64,000 nt of DNA from Deltaproteobacteria bacterium (GTDB taxonomy: Bacteria; Myxococcota_A; Polyangia; Polyangiales; Ga0077539). Positions 33,877-41,369 of the stretch are shown in pieces. Under the pieces are notes generated by a model. That model was not told the origin of the DNA. It worked only from the letters and a program-made list of their open reading frames with translations, and searched no databases. Position 1 is the stretch's first letter, and every line of letters starts with the position of its first letter. Where the stretch lies: positions 18,019-82,018 of the forward strand of contig JACRDB010000004.1 of the NCBI GenBank assembly GCA_016218725.1, given 5' to 3'. Both the position numbers and the translations under genes were made by a program.

Positions 33877-36291
33877 ATGATCCAAGAGCTTAGAACCCTG
33901 CTTGCCCTTGGCGCCCTTGGCGCCCTGGCGGCCTGTTCGTCCCCGACGGACACCCCGGACACGGGGGCCCCGGACACGGGGGCCCTGGACGCCGCGGGCG
34001 ACGCCGCAGCGGACGCCAGCGACGCGCGGGACGCGCCGCGGGACACCCGCGTCACCTCGGACGCCCCCACCGGGAACACCTGCAACGGCGCCCCCATCGA
34101 GGACCTGGCCATGGTGGGCATGCGCAGCGGGACCACCGTGCGCTTCACGGGCTCCAACGAGGCGGCCCCGCCCAACGGCGGGATCGCCATCCCCAGCGGG
34201 GCGGCCTCGCGGTGCACCTTCGAGCCCAACCGCCAGCGGGTGTTCCGGTACACGACGCAGGCCGCGGGCTCGCTGCGGATCAGCACGTCCAACATGGGCA
34301 CCATGGCCATGTTCGACACGGTGCTCCTGGCGGTGCCGCAGGCCGTGTGCTCCTCGGCGCCGCGGAGCTTCTTCTGCAACGACGACGACCCCACCCTCAC
34401 GGCCATGAGCCCCTCGCGGGACACGTCGCTGATCAACACCGGGATCTACCCGGCGGGGACCACCTTCCTGATCGGCGTCGGGGGCTTCCGCTTCCCCATG
34501 GGCACCATGACCAGCGCCGTGAGCGAGGGCACCTTCGAGCTCACGGTGACCGAGGTGCCGCCCATCGCCGAGGGCGCCATGTGCGACCGCCGGGGCTTTG
34601 TCGGGGCCTGCAACACGGGCTTCTCCTGCGTGGGCGCGGACCTCTTCGTCCAGCAGGGCACCTGCCAGCGGGACGGCTCCCGCGAGGGCACCGCCTGCAC
34701 CGCCGAGGCCACCTGCTCCATGGGCCTGGAGTGCGACCCCATGAACGGGATCTGCTACCGGGTCCACCCCGACGGGATGCCGTGCGAGCGCTTCTCCGAC
34801 GCGTGGCGCCGCTGCGGGACCAACTCCACCTGCGTGAACCTCCAGCTCGGCAACTTCGTGGGGACCTGCCGCGCCAACGGGAGCGTCGTGGGCGCGCGCT
34901 GCGACGCCATGGGCCGCTGCACCGCCACGGGCCTCGTGTGCAACACCGGCGCCGCCACCCCCACCTGCCTGAACGACGCGGCCTCCGGCGGGGCGTGCAG
35001 CACCGCGGACACCCGCTGCGCCACGGGCACCACCTGCGTGCCCACGCACCCGGGCCAGGTGCAGGGCACCTGCGCGCCCAACGGGAGCGTCCCGGGGAGC
35101 CAGTGCGCGGCGATGAACACCTGCGCGGACCTGCGCCTGCGGTGCCAGACCGCGGCCACCCCGCCGGTGTGCACCGCCCAGAGCGCCACCGGCGCCGTGT
35201 GCAGCGGCGTGAGCCCCTGCGCCATGGGCGAGACCTGCTACCTGGTCAACCAGTACGACCGCTTCCGTGGGCGCTGCTTCGCCCCGTCCGGCGAGGGCGG
35301 CCCCTGCGCGGGCACCATGTGCAACGCGGGCCTCGTGTGCTCCGCGGCGTCCGGCGGGCGGTGCCTGCGCGAGGTCGCCTCCGGCGGAGAGTGCCTGCTC
35401 TTCGGGCCTACCCGCTGCGCCTCGGGCACCACCTGCGTGCGCCAGGGGACCAGCACCACCGCGGGCCGCTGCACCCCCAACGGCACCGCCGCGGGCACCG
35501 CATGCCTCACGGGGGCCTCGCGCTGCGGCGCGGGGCTCACCTGCTCCTCGACCACCGGCGCCGGGGTCTGCCAGGCCATGTCCGCGGGGATGTGTGACCC
35601 GCGCTACAACCGCTTCCGCTGCCCCATGGGCCAGACCTGCCAGGCCACCAGCCTGGACACCGGCGCGTGCGCCATGCCGGAAATGGAGATGGAGTCCAAC
35701 AACGACCAGGCCATGGCCCAGAACCTCATGTACATCCCCGCCTCGGTGCAGGGCTCCCTCGGGTTCTTCGACGTGGACTGCTACACCTTCAACGTCCCCG
35801 AGGGCGCGGCGCTCTTCGCCCGGGTGAACCTCGCCTCGGGCTTCTGCGCGCCGCAGCTCAACACCGGCACCCAGCTCCTGGCGCAGCTCGGCCTGGACCT
35901 CTACAACCCCTCCGGGCGCTTCCTCGGGAGCAACTCCGTGTCCGGGCCCTTCGGCTGCCCGATGATCGACGGGAACATCACCGCCGCCCCCACGGTGTAC
36001 GAGTGGGCCCGCAACCTCTCCGCGGGGCGCTACCGGCTCTGCGTGCGCAACCCCGCCTCGGGCCGCAACGAGATCGCCAACTACGTGCTCGACGTGAACG
36101 TCACCGGCGGCGCTCCCCCGGGTGACGGCGGCGTCACCGACGGGGGCTCCCCGGACGCGGGCCCCTCCGACGCCACCGCCACGGACACCGGCCCCGCCCC
36201 GACGGACACCGGCCCCGCCCCGACGGACGCGGGCGCCGCCGACGCCGGGAGCGCCGACGCGAGGCCCTCGGACGCGCCCTCCGCGGGCTGA
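33877..36291 (+). CDS. Large Cys-rich surface lipoprotein with PPC-like domain and Asp/Thr-rich ends
   Basis: The 804-residue protein has a lipoprotein signal (LALGALGALAAC) followed by a D/T/A-rich spacer (about 20-65). A beta-rich domain comes next (65-230; VRFTGSNEAAPPNGGIAI). About ten Cys-rich units follow (230-600), each like GTxCxxxxTCxxGLxCxxxxxxxCxxxxxxGxxC. A bacterial pre-peptidase (PPC)-like domain begins at MEMESNNDQAMAQNL (about 605-750). The end is a repetitive Asp/Ala/Pro tail (TDTGPAPTDTGPAPTDAG). GAGGAG precedes the ATG. This is a typical long exported stalk-like protein of Myxococcota. It precedes the Tol genes by 60 nt but is probably a separate unit, because a promoter-like element lies in between. 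Confidence 0.78.
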   Translation: MIQELRTLLALGALGALAACSSPTDTPDTGAPDTGALDAAGDAAADASDARDAPRDTRVTSDAPTGNTCNGAPIEDLAMVGMRSGTTVRFTGSNEAAPPNGGIAIPSGAASRCTFEPNRQRVFRYTTQAAGSLRISTSNMGTMAMFDTVLLAVPQAVCSSAPRSFFCNDDDPTLTAMSPSRDTSLINTGIYPAGTTFLIGVGGFRFPMGTMTSAVSEGTFELTVTEVPPIAEGAMCDRRGFVGACNTGFSCVGADLFVQQGTCQRDGSREGTACTAEATCSMGLECDPMNGICYRVHPDGMPCERFSDAWRRCGTNSTCVNLQLGNFVGTCRANGSVVGARCDAMGRCTATGLVCNTGAATPTCLNDAASGGACSTADTRCATGTTCVPTHPGQVQGTCAPNGSVPGSQCAAMNTCADLRLRCQTAATPPVCTAQSATGAVCSGVSPCAMGETCYLVNQYDRFRGRCFAPSGEGGPCAGTMCNAGLVCSAASGGRCLREVASGGECLLFGPTRCASGTTCVRQGTSTTAGRCTPNGTAAGTACLTGASRCGAGLTCSSTTGAGVCQAMSAGMCDPRYNRFRCPMGQTCQATSLDTGACAMPEMEMESNNDQAMAQNLMYIPASVQGSLGFFDVDCYTFNVPEGAALFARVNLASGFCAPQLNTGTQLLAQLGLDLYNPSGRFLGSNSVSGPFGCPMIDGNITAAPTVYEWARNLSAGRYRLCVRNPASGRNEIANYVLDVNVTGGAPPGDGGVTDGGSPDAGPSDATATDTGPAPTDTGPAPTDAGAADAGSADARPSDAPSAG

Positions 36292-36306
36292 GCCACCGCC
36301 GCGCCG

Positions 36307-36334
36307 TTGACAAGCGACCCCTCCGAGGGGTAAC
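36307..36334 (+). promoter_or_regulatory. Putative promoter of the Tol genes
   Basis: TTGACA (36307-36312), a 16-nt spacer and GGTAAC (36329-36334) lie 17 nt before the tolQ start. The -35 box is perfect; the -10 is weak but equals the element at 28578 in five of six bases. Confidence 0.4.
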
Positions 36335-36351
36335 CGCGTTGGGGTCGCGCC

Positions 36352-37083
36352 ATGCACAAGGTCCTCTACGGCTACCTGATCACGTTCCAGCAGCCCTCGC
36401 CGGGCCGGGCTCCCCACACACCGTCAGCCTGGGAGCTGATGTACCAGGCCACGGTCCCGGTGAAGATCGTGCTCCTGATCCTCATCGTGTTCTCCCTCGT
36501 GTGCTGGTACATCATCGGGTACAAGTGGCTCTACCTCCGGCGGGCCTTCGCGGAGAACGAGACCTTCCTCAAGGTCTTTGAGGAGACCCGGCAGCTCAAC
36601 GTCGCCGCGGAGGCCGCTGCACGAAACGTGCGCAGCCCCGTGGCGCAGATGTACCGCGCGGGCTACGACGAGCTCCTGCGGGTCAAGAGCGCCGGCACCT
36701 CGGACGACGGGGCCGGGATCGAGAACATCGAGCGGGCCCTGCGCCGGGCCACGTCCCGGCAGACCACCGTGCTGGAGAGCATGGTGCCCTTCCTGGCCAC
36801 CACGGGCTCCACGGCGCCCTTCATCGGCCTCTTCGGGACCGTGTACGGGATCATGCACGCGTTCCTCCAGCTCTCGGGCTCCCGGGACACGAGCACCATC
36901 GACCGGGTGGGCCCGGGCATCGCCGAGGCGCTCTTCACCACGGCCATCGGCCTGGTGGCGGCCATCCCCGCGGTGATCGCGTACAACTATTTCGTGCGCC
37001 AGATCCGGGTGCTATCCATCGAGATGGACGTCTTCGCCAACGATTTCCTGAACATCGTCCGGCGCCACATTCTCAAGGCCTGA
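36352..37083 (+). CDS. tolQ: TolQ/ExbB-family proton channel protein
   Basis: The 243-residue inner-membrane protein shows the MotA/TolQ/ExbB pattern. One membrane segment lies near residues 38-57 (VLLILIVFSLVCWYIIGYKW), followed by a cytoplasmic helical region. Two further segments lie at about 145-170 (LATTGSTAPFIGLFGTVYGIMHAF) and 195-215 (IAEALFTTAIGLVAAIPAVIAYNYF). The GSTAPFIGLFGTV and EALxTTAxGLxxAIPA motifs are diagnostic. With TolR it uses the proton gradient to energise an envelope-spanning protein. The TolR gene starts 8 nt downstream, and TonB-like and TolB genes follow. Confidence 0.93.
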   Translation: MHKVLYGYLITFQQPSPGRAPHTPSAWELMYQATVPVKIVLLILIVFSLVCWYIIGYKWLYLRRAFAENETFLKVFEETRQLNVAAEAAARNVRSPVAQMYRAGYDELLRVKSAGTSDDGAGIENIERALRRATSRQTTVLESMVPFLATTGSTAPFIGLFGTVYGIMHAFLQLSGSRDTSTIDRVGPGIAEALFTTAIGLVAAIPAVIAYNYFVRQIRVLSIEMDVFANDFLNIVRRHILKA

Positions 37084-37091
37084 GGCACCCC

Positions 37092-37532
37092 ATGGCGTTC
37101 TCGTCCGGAGGCAGCGGCAGCGGGCCCGTCAGCGAGATCAACGTCACCCCGCTGGTGGACGTGATGCTGGTGCTCTTGATCATCTTCATGATCACGGCGC
37201 CGCTGGCGCAGGCGGGCATCAAGGTGGACCTGCCCAACGCCGAGGCGCCGCAGATGCCCGTGGCCGACCAGAAGCTCCACGTCACCATCGGCCACCAGGA
37301 CGCGGCCAATCCGTCGTCGCCCATCTGCGTGTGGGTCGGGCCCGACCAGGTGACCATGGACCAGTTGGGAGCGCGCCTGCGGGCCAATGAGATCGTCCGG
37401 AGGGACCACGAGGCCTACATCCAGGCCGACCAGTCCATTCCCTACGGGATGGTGGTGCAGGTCCTCGGGATCATGCGCACGTCCGGCGTGGAGAAGCTCG
37501 GGATCGTGACGGACCCCCTGACCAGCCAGTAG
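37092..37532 (+). CDS. tolR: TolR/ExbD-family protein
   Basis: The 146-residue protein has a single membrane segment after the signature INVTPLVDVMLVLLIIFMIT. The conserved Asp in PLVDV (residue 23) is the proton-carrying residue of the TolQR/ExbBD motor. The periplasmic part (GIKVDLPNAEAPQM onward) has the ExbD/TolR fold with VLGIMRTSGVEKLGIVTDP at the end. It works with the TolQ protein just upstream. Its stop lies 3 nt from the end of the convergent ECF sigma gene. Confidence 0.93.
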   Translation: MAFSSGGSGSGPVSEINVTPLVDVMLVLLIIFMITAPLAQAGIKVDLPNAEAPQMPVADQKLHVTIGHQDAANPSSPICVWVGPDQVTMDQLGARLRANEIVRRDHEAYIQADQSIPYGMVVQVLGIMRTSGVEKLGIVTDPLTSQ

Positions 37533-37535
37533 GGT

Positions 37536-38117
37536 CTACGCCGCCAGGGGGAGGTTGGTTTCGCGCAGGGCCACCCGGGCGCGCCACAGGCGGCTCTTGA
37601 CCGCCGCCACGGGCTGCCCCAGGGCCTCCGCCAGGGTGGCGCAGGACTCCCCGTCCAGGCTCTTCTCCAGCAGGGCCCGGCGGTCCTCCGGGAGGGCCTC
37701 CAGGCGCTCCAGCACCCGGGAGAGCTCCAGCCGGGCCAGGACGTAGCCCTCCGGGTCCCGGAGCGAGGTGCCCGCCTCCAGGGAGCGCTCGGCGTCGGGC
37801 CACACGCGCTCCTCGTAGCGCTCCCGGCCGCGGCGACGGGCCGTGGCGCGGCGGCGCTGGTAGAGGGCAGCGTTCACCACGATGCTGTACATCCAGCTCG
37901 CCACGGCGGCGTCGCCGCGGAAGCGGTCGGCGTTGCGCAGGGCGCTCACCAGGCCCTCCTGCACGGCGTCCCAGGCGTCCTGGTCGTTGCGGGTGATCCT
38001 CAGGGCGGCGTGGAAGAGCCGCCCTTCATACGCGCGAAAGGCTCGGTCTACCGCGTCCCGGAGCTCGGGGCTCACGGCCTTGGGGTTGGTGGAGGGGGTC
38101 TCTACGGGGTCTTCCAT
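37536..38117 (-). CDS. ECF-type RNA polymerase sigma factor
   Basis: The 193-residue protein has sigma region 2 (residues 22-90; FRAYEGRLFHAALRITRNDQDAWDAVQEGLVSAL, then FRGDAAVASWMYSIVVNAALYQRRR). Region 4 (about 125-185) shows LEALPEDRRALLEKSLDGESCATLAEALGQPVAAVKSRLWRARVAL. There is no anti-sigma gene beside it. It lies antisense between tolR and the TonB-like gene. AGGAG precedes the ATG at 38117, and upstream in-frame sequence is not sigma-like. A GGTAAC site on the same strand at 38218-38223 resembles ECF -35 elements, suggesting autoregulation; its targets may include the neighbouring envelope genes. Confidence 0.88.
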   Translation of the reverse strand: MEDPVETPSTNPKAVSPELRDAVDRAFRAYEGRLFHAALRITRNDQDAWDAVQEGLVSALRNADRFRGDAAVASWMYSIVVNAALYQRRRATARRRGRERYEERVWPDAERSLEAGTSLRDPEGYVLARLELSRVLERLEALPEDRRALLEKSLDGESCATLAEALGQPVAAVKSRLWRARVALRETNLPLAA

Positions 38118-38195
38118 GGCGGCTCCTGCGATGGGGGAGGGTCTACGCAAGCCCCGGGCCGGGGGAAAAGCATTGGAGCGCCCTGGTTTTCTCCT

Positions 38196-38226
38196 CCCTC
38201 CGGGGGAGTGTTGTTTTGTTACCAGG
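38196..38226 (-). promoter_or_regulatory. Candidate ECF-type promoter upstream of the sigma factor gene
   Basis: On the minus strand the sequence reads CTGGTAACAAAACAACACTC. GGTAAC at 38218-38223 is like ECF -35 elements, and a CCGG lies about 16 nt downstream. It is AT-richer than its surroundings. Autoregulation by the sigma factor is a hypothesis only. Confidence 0.28.
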
Positions 38227-38311
38227 GTGACGCTTCGTGCCCAGCGGGGTTGCTGTGGTCCTGGCAAAGGCTCGTCGGACTTCGCGGGTTCTGCTATGGA
38301 TGCCTCTGGGT

Positions 38312-39283
38312 ATGCACCGTCCACCTCCACCGGGCGCTCCGGATGACGGAGACGAGCCCCCGACGCCCCCTCGGGGCGTGACCCCTCCGAGCTGGGCGCC
38401 GCCGTCGTTCCCTTCGGCGCCCGGCGCGCCGGGCGGCCTTCCGGGGGCCTCTGCGCCGTCTACGCCCTCCATGGCCTCCATGGCGCCGGGGTCGCTGCGG
38501 GGGGGGCGGGGGCGTGGCAATCGGGAGCCCGCGGGGATCTTCGCGGGCTTCTTTGTGACGGTGCTCATGCACACGGTGGTGGTGGGCGCGGCGGTGAGGC
38601 TCGGCTCCAACGAGGGAAACGTGGCGGCGGCGGCGCGGCGCCCGCCCGTCCAGTCCGTGCCCATCGAGACGCAGCTCCTGAAGCGCGGAGGAGGGGACTT
38701 CGACCCGCGGCGGGTGCTGCGCCGCCAGGCGCCGGTCCTGGCCGAGAGGGCGGCGCCGCAGCTCGCGGTGGTGCGGGACCCCACGCGGGTGGTGCTCGCG
38801 CCGGACGCCGGGGCCCAGGACTACATGCGGGCCATCACGGGCAGGAACCGCGCCGGGAGGGACAACCCGGACCTGGCCGAGAGGCTCCGGGCCATGGCCG
38901 CCCAGGAGCAGGCCACGGACCCCACGGCGCCGCCGGGGCCAGGCTCTCCCACCGGCAGCGACCAGGGGACCAGCACGGACCCCAACGCCGCCAGGGATGG
39001 CGCCGCCAGCCGGGTGACGTCGTTCCTGAACGCCAGGATCCGGCAGTCTAGCGCGCTGGCCGCGGGGGAGCGGCGCCCGGTGTTTCGCATTCGCATCAAC
39101 GACCAGGGGCAGATCGTCAGCGCGGAGCTGGTCCAGCGGTCCGGCAACGAGTCCCTGGACGCGGACGTGCTGGGTCAGGCCCAGAGCCTGGTGGAGAGCC
39201 ACGCCCAGGTCCCGGGGCTCAGCCCCGAGGAGCTGGCCGTGGCCTCCAGCAACACCTTCACGGTACGAATCCGGGAGGACTGA
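38312..39283 (+). CDS. TonB/TolA-like envelope-spanning protein
   Basis: The 323-residue protein has a Pro/Gly/Ser-rich N-terminal cytoplasmic part (about 1-70) and one membrane segment at about 75-95 (AGIFAGFFVTVLMHTVVVGA). The periplasmic spacer contains LAERAAPQLAVVRDPTRVVL and a Pro/Gly/Thr linker. The C-terminal TonB/TolA-like domain reads FRIRINDQGQIVSAELVQRSGNESLDADVLGQAQ. The VRINDQGxIxSAxxxxSSGxxxLD pattern is diagnostic of TonB C-terminal domains. It is placed where tolA would be expected between tolR and tolB. The start at 38312 is preferred; an ATG at 38237 would add 25 residues without support. Confidence 0.85.
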   Translation: MHRPPPPGAPDDGDEPPTPPRGVTPPSWAPPSFPSAPGAPGGLPGASAPSTPSMASMAPGSLRGGRGRGNREPAGIFAGFFVTVLMHTVVVGAAVRLGSNEGNVAAAARRPPVQSVPIETQLLKRGGGDFDPRRVLRRQAPVLAERAAPQLAVVRDPTRVVLAPDAGAQDYMRAITGRNRAGRDNPDLAERLRAMAAQEQATDPTAPPGPGSPTGSDQGTSTDPNAARDGAASRVTSFLNARIRQSSALAAGERRPVFRIRINDQGQIVSAELVQRSGNESLDADVLGQAQSLVESHAQVPGLSPEELAVASSNTFTVRIRED

Positions 39284-39370
39284 TCGCTTCGGTGAAGCTC
39301 CGGGCCGCCTCGCGCGTCCCTAAGGGAACAGAGCGCGACGTCGACGTTTCATCCCGAGGGCGACGTCCGG

Positions 39371-39376
39371 TACACT
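39371..39376 (+). promoter_or_regulatory. -10 element (TACACT) before tolB
   Basis: The block GGTACACTGGAGCC, with TACACT ending 10 nt before the tolB ATG, also precedes the Cys-rich gene at 41370 (GGTACACTGGCGCC). No Shine-Dalgarno lies between, so tolB may be transcribed leaderless or with a very short leader from its own promoter. Confidence 0.45.
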
Positions 39377-39386
39377 GGAGCCACCG

Positions 39387-40691
39387 ATGCGAAGCCACGC
39401 CCCCTGGATTGCCACGCCCATCGCCCTCGGCCTGGTCGCGCTGCCGCTCTGGGTCACCCGCGCCCAGCCGGTGCAGCCGCCCTCGCAGCCCCAGCAGGTG
39501 ACGGAGATCCCCAGCATGGGGGACATCACCATCACCCTGGCGCCCCTGGAGCGCAGGCTCATGCCCGTGGCGGTGCCCACCATGCGGGGCCCTCAGGGGG
39601 ACGCGGTCACCCAGGTGGTGGCCAACGACCTGCGCCTGAGCGTGCTCTTCCGGGTGCTGGACCCCGCGAATTTCACCGCCAACCTGGAGACCGAGGGGCT
39701 CAACATCACCCCGGGCCCGTGGCTCTCGGTGGGGGCCAACGCCGTGGTCAAGGCCGAGACCTCCGGCGCCGGGGACGCCACCCGGGTGGAGCTCCGGGTG
39801 TGGGAGCCCGGACGCCCGGCGGCGCCGGTGCTCTCCCGCACCTACGGCCCCGGGAACCCTCGGGCCCTCGGCCACCGGATCGCCAACGACCTGATCCAGC
39901 AGTACACCCGCACGCCGGGGGTGTTTGGCACGCGCATCGCGTTCTCTCGGCGCTCCGGGAGGCTCCGGCGGGACATCTTCACCGTGGACTGCGATGGGCA
40001 GAACCTCGCCCAGCTCACCTCCAACCGACGGTTGTCGTACACCCCCTCCTGGGGGCCGGGTGGGTCTTTGTACTACTCGTCGCAGACCCCGGAGGGCTTC
40101 CTGGCGCTGTTCCGTCACGGGAGCCCAGGGGCGGTGGTCCGGGCCGACGGGCTGGTGATGGGCGCGGCCTTCGGCGGCGGGCGCATGGCCGTGATGCTCA
40201 CCCGCGACGGCAACTCGGACATCTTCATCGGGAACCCCGACGGGACGGGCCTGCGGAACATCACCAACAACCCTGCGATTGACACCTCGCCGGTGTTCTC
40301 GCCGGACGGCAGCCGGATCGCCTTCGTGAGCGACCGCAGCGGGAACCCGCAGGTGTACGTGATGGACCTGAACGGCGGGGGCCAGCGCCGGGTGAGCTAC
40401 GCGGGGGGCTACAACAACGGCCCGTCCTGGAGCTCCGACGGGCAGACCATCGCCTACGCGGGCCGCACCAGCGGGGGCATGGACATCTTCAGCATCAACA
40501 CGGCCACCGGCGCGCTGCGGCGCCTCACCGAGGGCTCCGGGTCAAACTCCGACCCGAGCTTCGCGCCGGACGGCAGGCTCATCGCGTACAGCTCCACCCG
40601 CGGCGGGATCTACCTCATGAACCAGGACGGCCTGGGCCAGACCCGGATCCTCCCGGGGGTGGGCGAGAGCCTCCGCTGGGAGCCCCGCTGA
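39387..40691 (+). CDS. tolB: Tol-Pal system periplasmic protein TolB
   Basis: The 434-residue protein has a signal sequence (MRSHAPWIATPIALGLVALP) and an N-terminal TolB domain (about 40-185; ITITLAPLERRLMPVAVP, NDLRLSVLFRVLDPANF). A WD40-like beta-propeller with TolB repeats follows (TSPVFSPDGSRIAFVSDRSGNPQVYVMDL and related copies). The length (about 430) is standard. TolB is a periplasmic partner of Pal and TolA in outer-membrane constriction. Pal is not seen downstream; a TPR/PEGA protein on the other strand follows by 2 nt. Confidence 0.94.
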   Translation: MRSHAPWIATPIALGLVALPLWVTRAQPVQPPSQPQQVTEIPSMGDITITLAPLERRLMPVAVPTMRGPQGDAVTQVVANDLRLSVLFRVLDPANFTANLETEGLNITPGPWLSVGANAVVKAETSGAGDATRVELRVWEPGRPAAPVLSRTYGPGNPRALGHRIANDLIQQYTRTPGVFGTRIAFSRRSGRLRRDIFTVDCDGQNLAQLTSNRRLSYTPSWGPGGSLYYSSQTPEGFLALFRHGSPGAVVRADGLVMGAAFGGGRMAVMLTRDGNSDIFIGNPDGTGLRNITNNPAIDTSPVFSPDGSRIAFVSDRSGNPQVYVMDLNGGGQRRVSYAGGYNNGPSWSSDGQTIAYAGRTSGGMDIFSINTATGALRRLTEGSGSNSDPSFAPDGRLIAYSSTRGGIYLMNQDGLGQTRILPGVGESLRWEPR

Positions 40692-40693
40692 GG

Positions 40694-41287
40694 TCACCTT
40701 CGCGCGATCCTTAGCGTGGCCCTCACCTCCGCGGGCTCGCCGAAGGCCGTGACCACCCGCGTCTCCCAGGCCTGCCAGCCAGGGGCCTCGACCCTCACCC
40801 GGTGCTCGCCGCCCACCGTGATCACCTCCACGCCGCCGGCCGTGTAGATCCTGGGGAAGTCCCGGTCGACCCACACCCTGGCGCCGCGCCCCGCCGCCGG
40901 GGGGGACACATGCACATACACCGGCCCGGTGTGGCGCCGGAGGAGCTCCCGGCGCGCCAGGGCGCGGTTTCGCTCTTCAAGGTCCTCGGCCAGGGCGGCG
41001 TAGCGCGTCCATGCAGCGGCGGCCTCGCGGAAGCGGTTCATGCGCTCGCAGGTGCGGGCGAGCTCCCGGTACACCAACGGCGGGGCCCCCAGGTCCGCGG
41101 CCTCGCGCAGGAGCCTGGCGGCCTCGACGAAGTCCCCGCGGCGCTGAGCGGCCTGGGCCTGGCGCACCCGGATCATGCCCTCCAGGTGGGTCACCGACGG
41201 GTCCGTCGGGCGCGGCTGGGCCAGCGCCAGGGCGGGCACCAGGAGGGTGAGGCAGAGACCCCGCAGGGTAGGGGTTTGTGGGCGCAT
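40694..41287 (-). CDS. Periplasmic TPR protein with PEGA domain
   Basis: The 197-residue protein has a signal peptide (MRPQTPTLRGLCLTLLVPALALAQ). About three TPR-like helix pairs follow (residues 40-120; AQAAQRRGDFVEAARLLREAADLGAPPLVYRELARTCERMNRFREAAAAW). The C-terminal PEGA domain of about 65 residues ends GGEHRVRVEAPGWQAWETRVV. TPR/PEGA proteins are common in Myxococcota and are thought to act as surface or periplasmic scaffolds. The gene is convergent with tolB (2-nt gap) and divergent from the Cys-rich gene at 41370. The in-frame region upstream of the chosen ATG lacks a signal-like sequence. Confidence 0.75.
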   Translation of the reverse strand: MRPQTPTLRGLCLTLLVPALALAQPRPTDPSVTHLEGMIRVRQAQAAQRRGDFVEAARLLREAADLGAPPLVYRELARTCERMNRFREAAAAWTRYAALAEDLEERNRALARRELLRRHTGPVYVHVSPPAAGRGARVWVDRDFPRIYTAGGVEVITVGGEHRVRVEAPGWQAWETRVVTAFGEPAEVRATLRIARR

Positions 41288-41295
41288 CCCTCGGG

Positions 41296-41301
41296 AGCAT
41301 A
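41296..41301 (-). promoter_or_regulatory. -10 element (TATGCT) before the TPR/PEGA gene
   Basis: On the minus strand TATGCT lies 8 nt before the ATG at 41287. The spacer CCCGAGGG has no proper Shine-Dalgarno distance. It belongs to the leaderless-type set. Confidence 0.4.
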
Positions 41302-41357
41302 GCGCAGCGTTTGTGGGACGCTCGCGAAGGCTGTGGAGGATTGCGCCCGAGGGCGGG

Positions 41358-41363
41358 TACACT
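41358..41363 (+). promoter_or_regulatory. -10 element (TACACT) before the Cys-repeat lipoprotein gene
   Basis: TACACT ends 6 nt before the ATG at 41370 within GGTACACTGGCGCC, a near copy of the element before tolB. No Shine-Dalgarno site is present. Confidence 0.45.
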
Positions 41364-41369
41364 GGCGCC

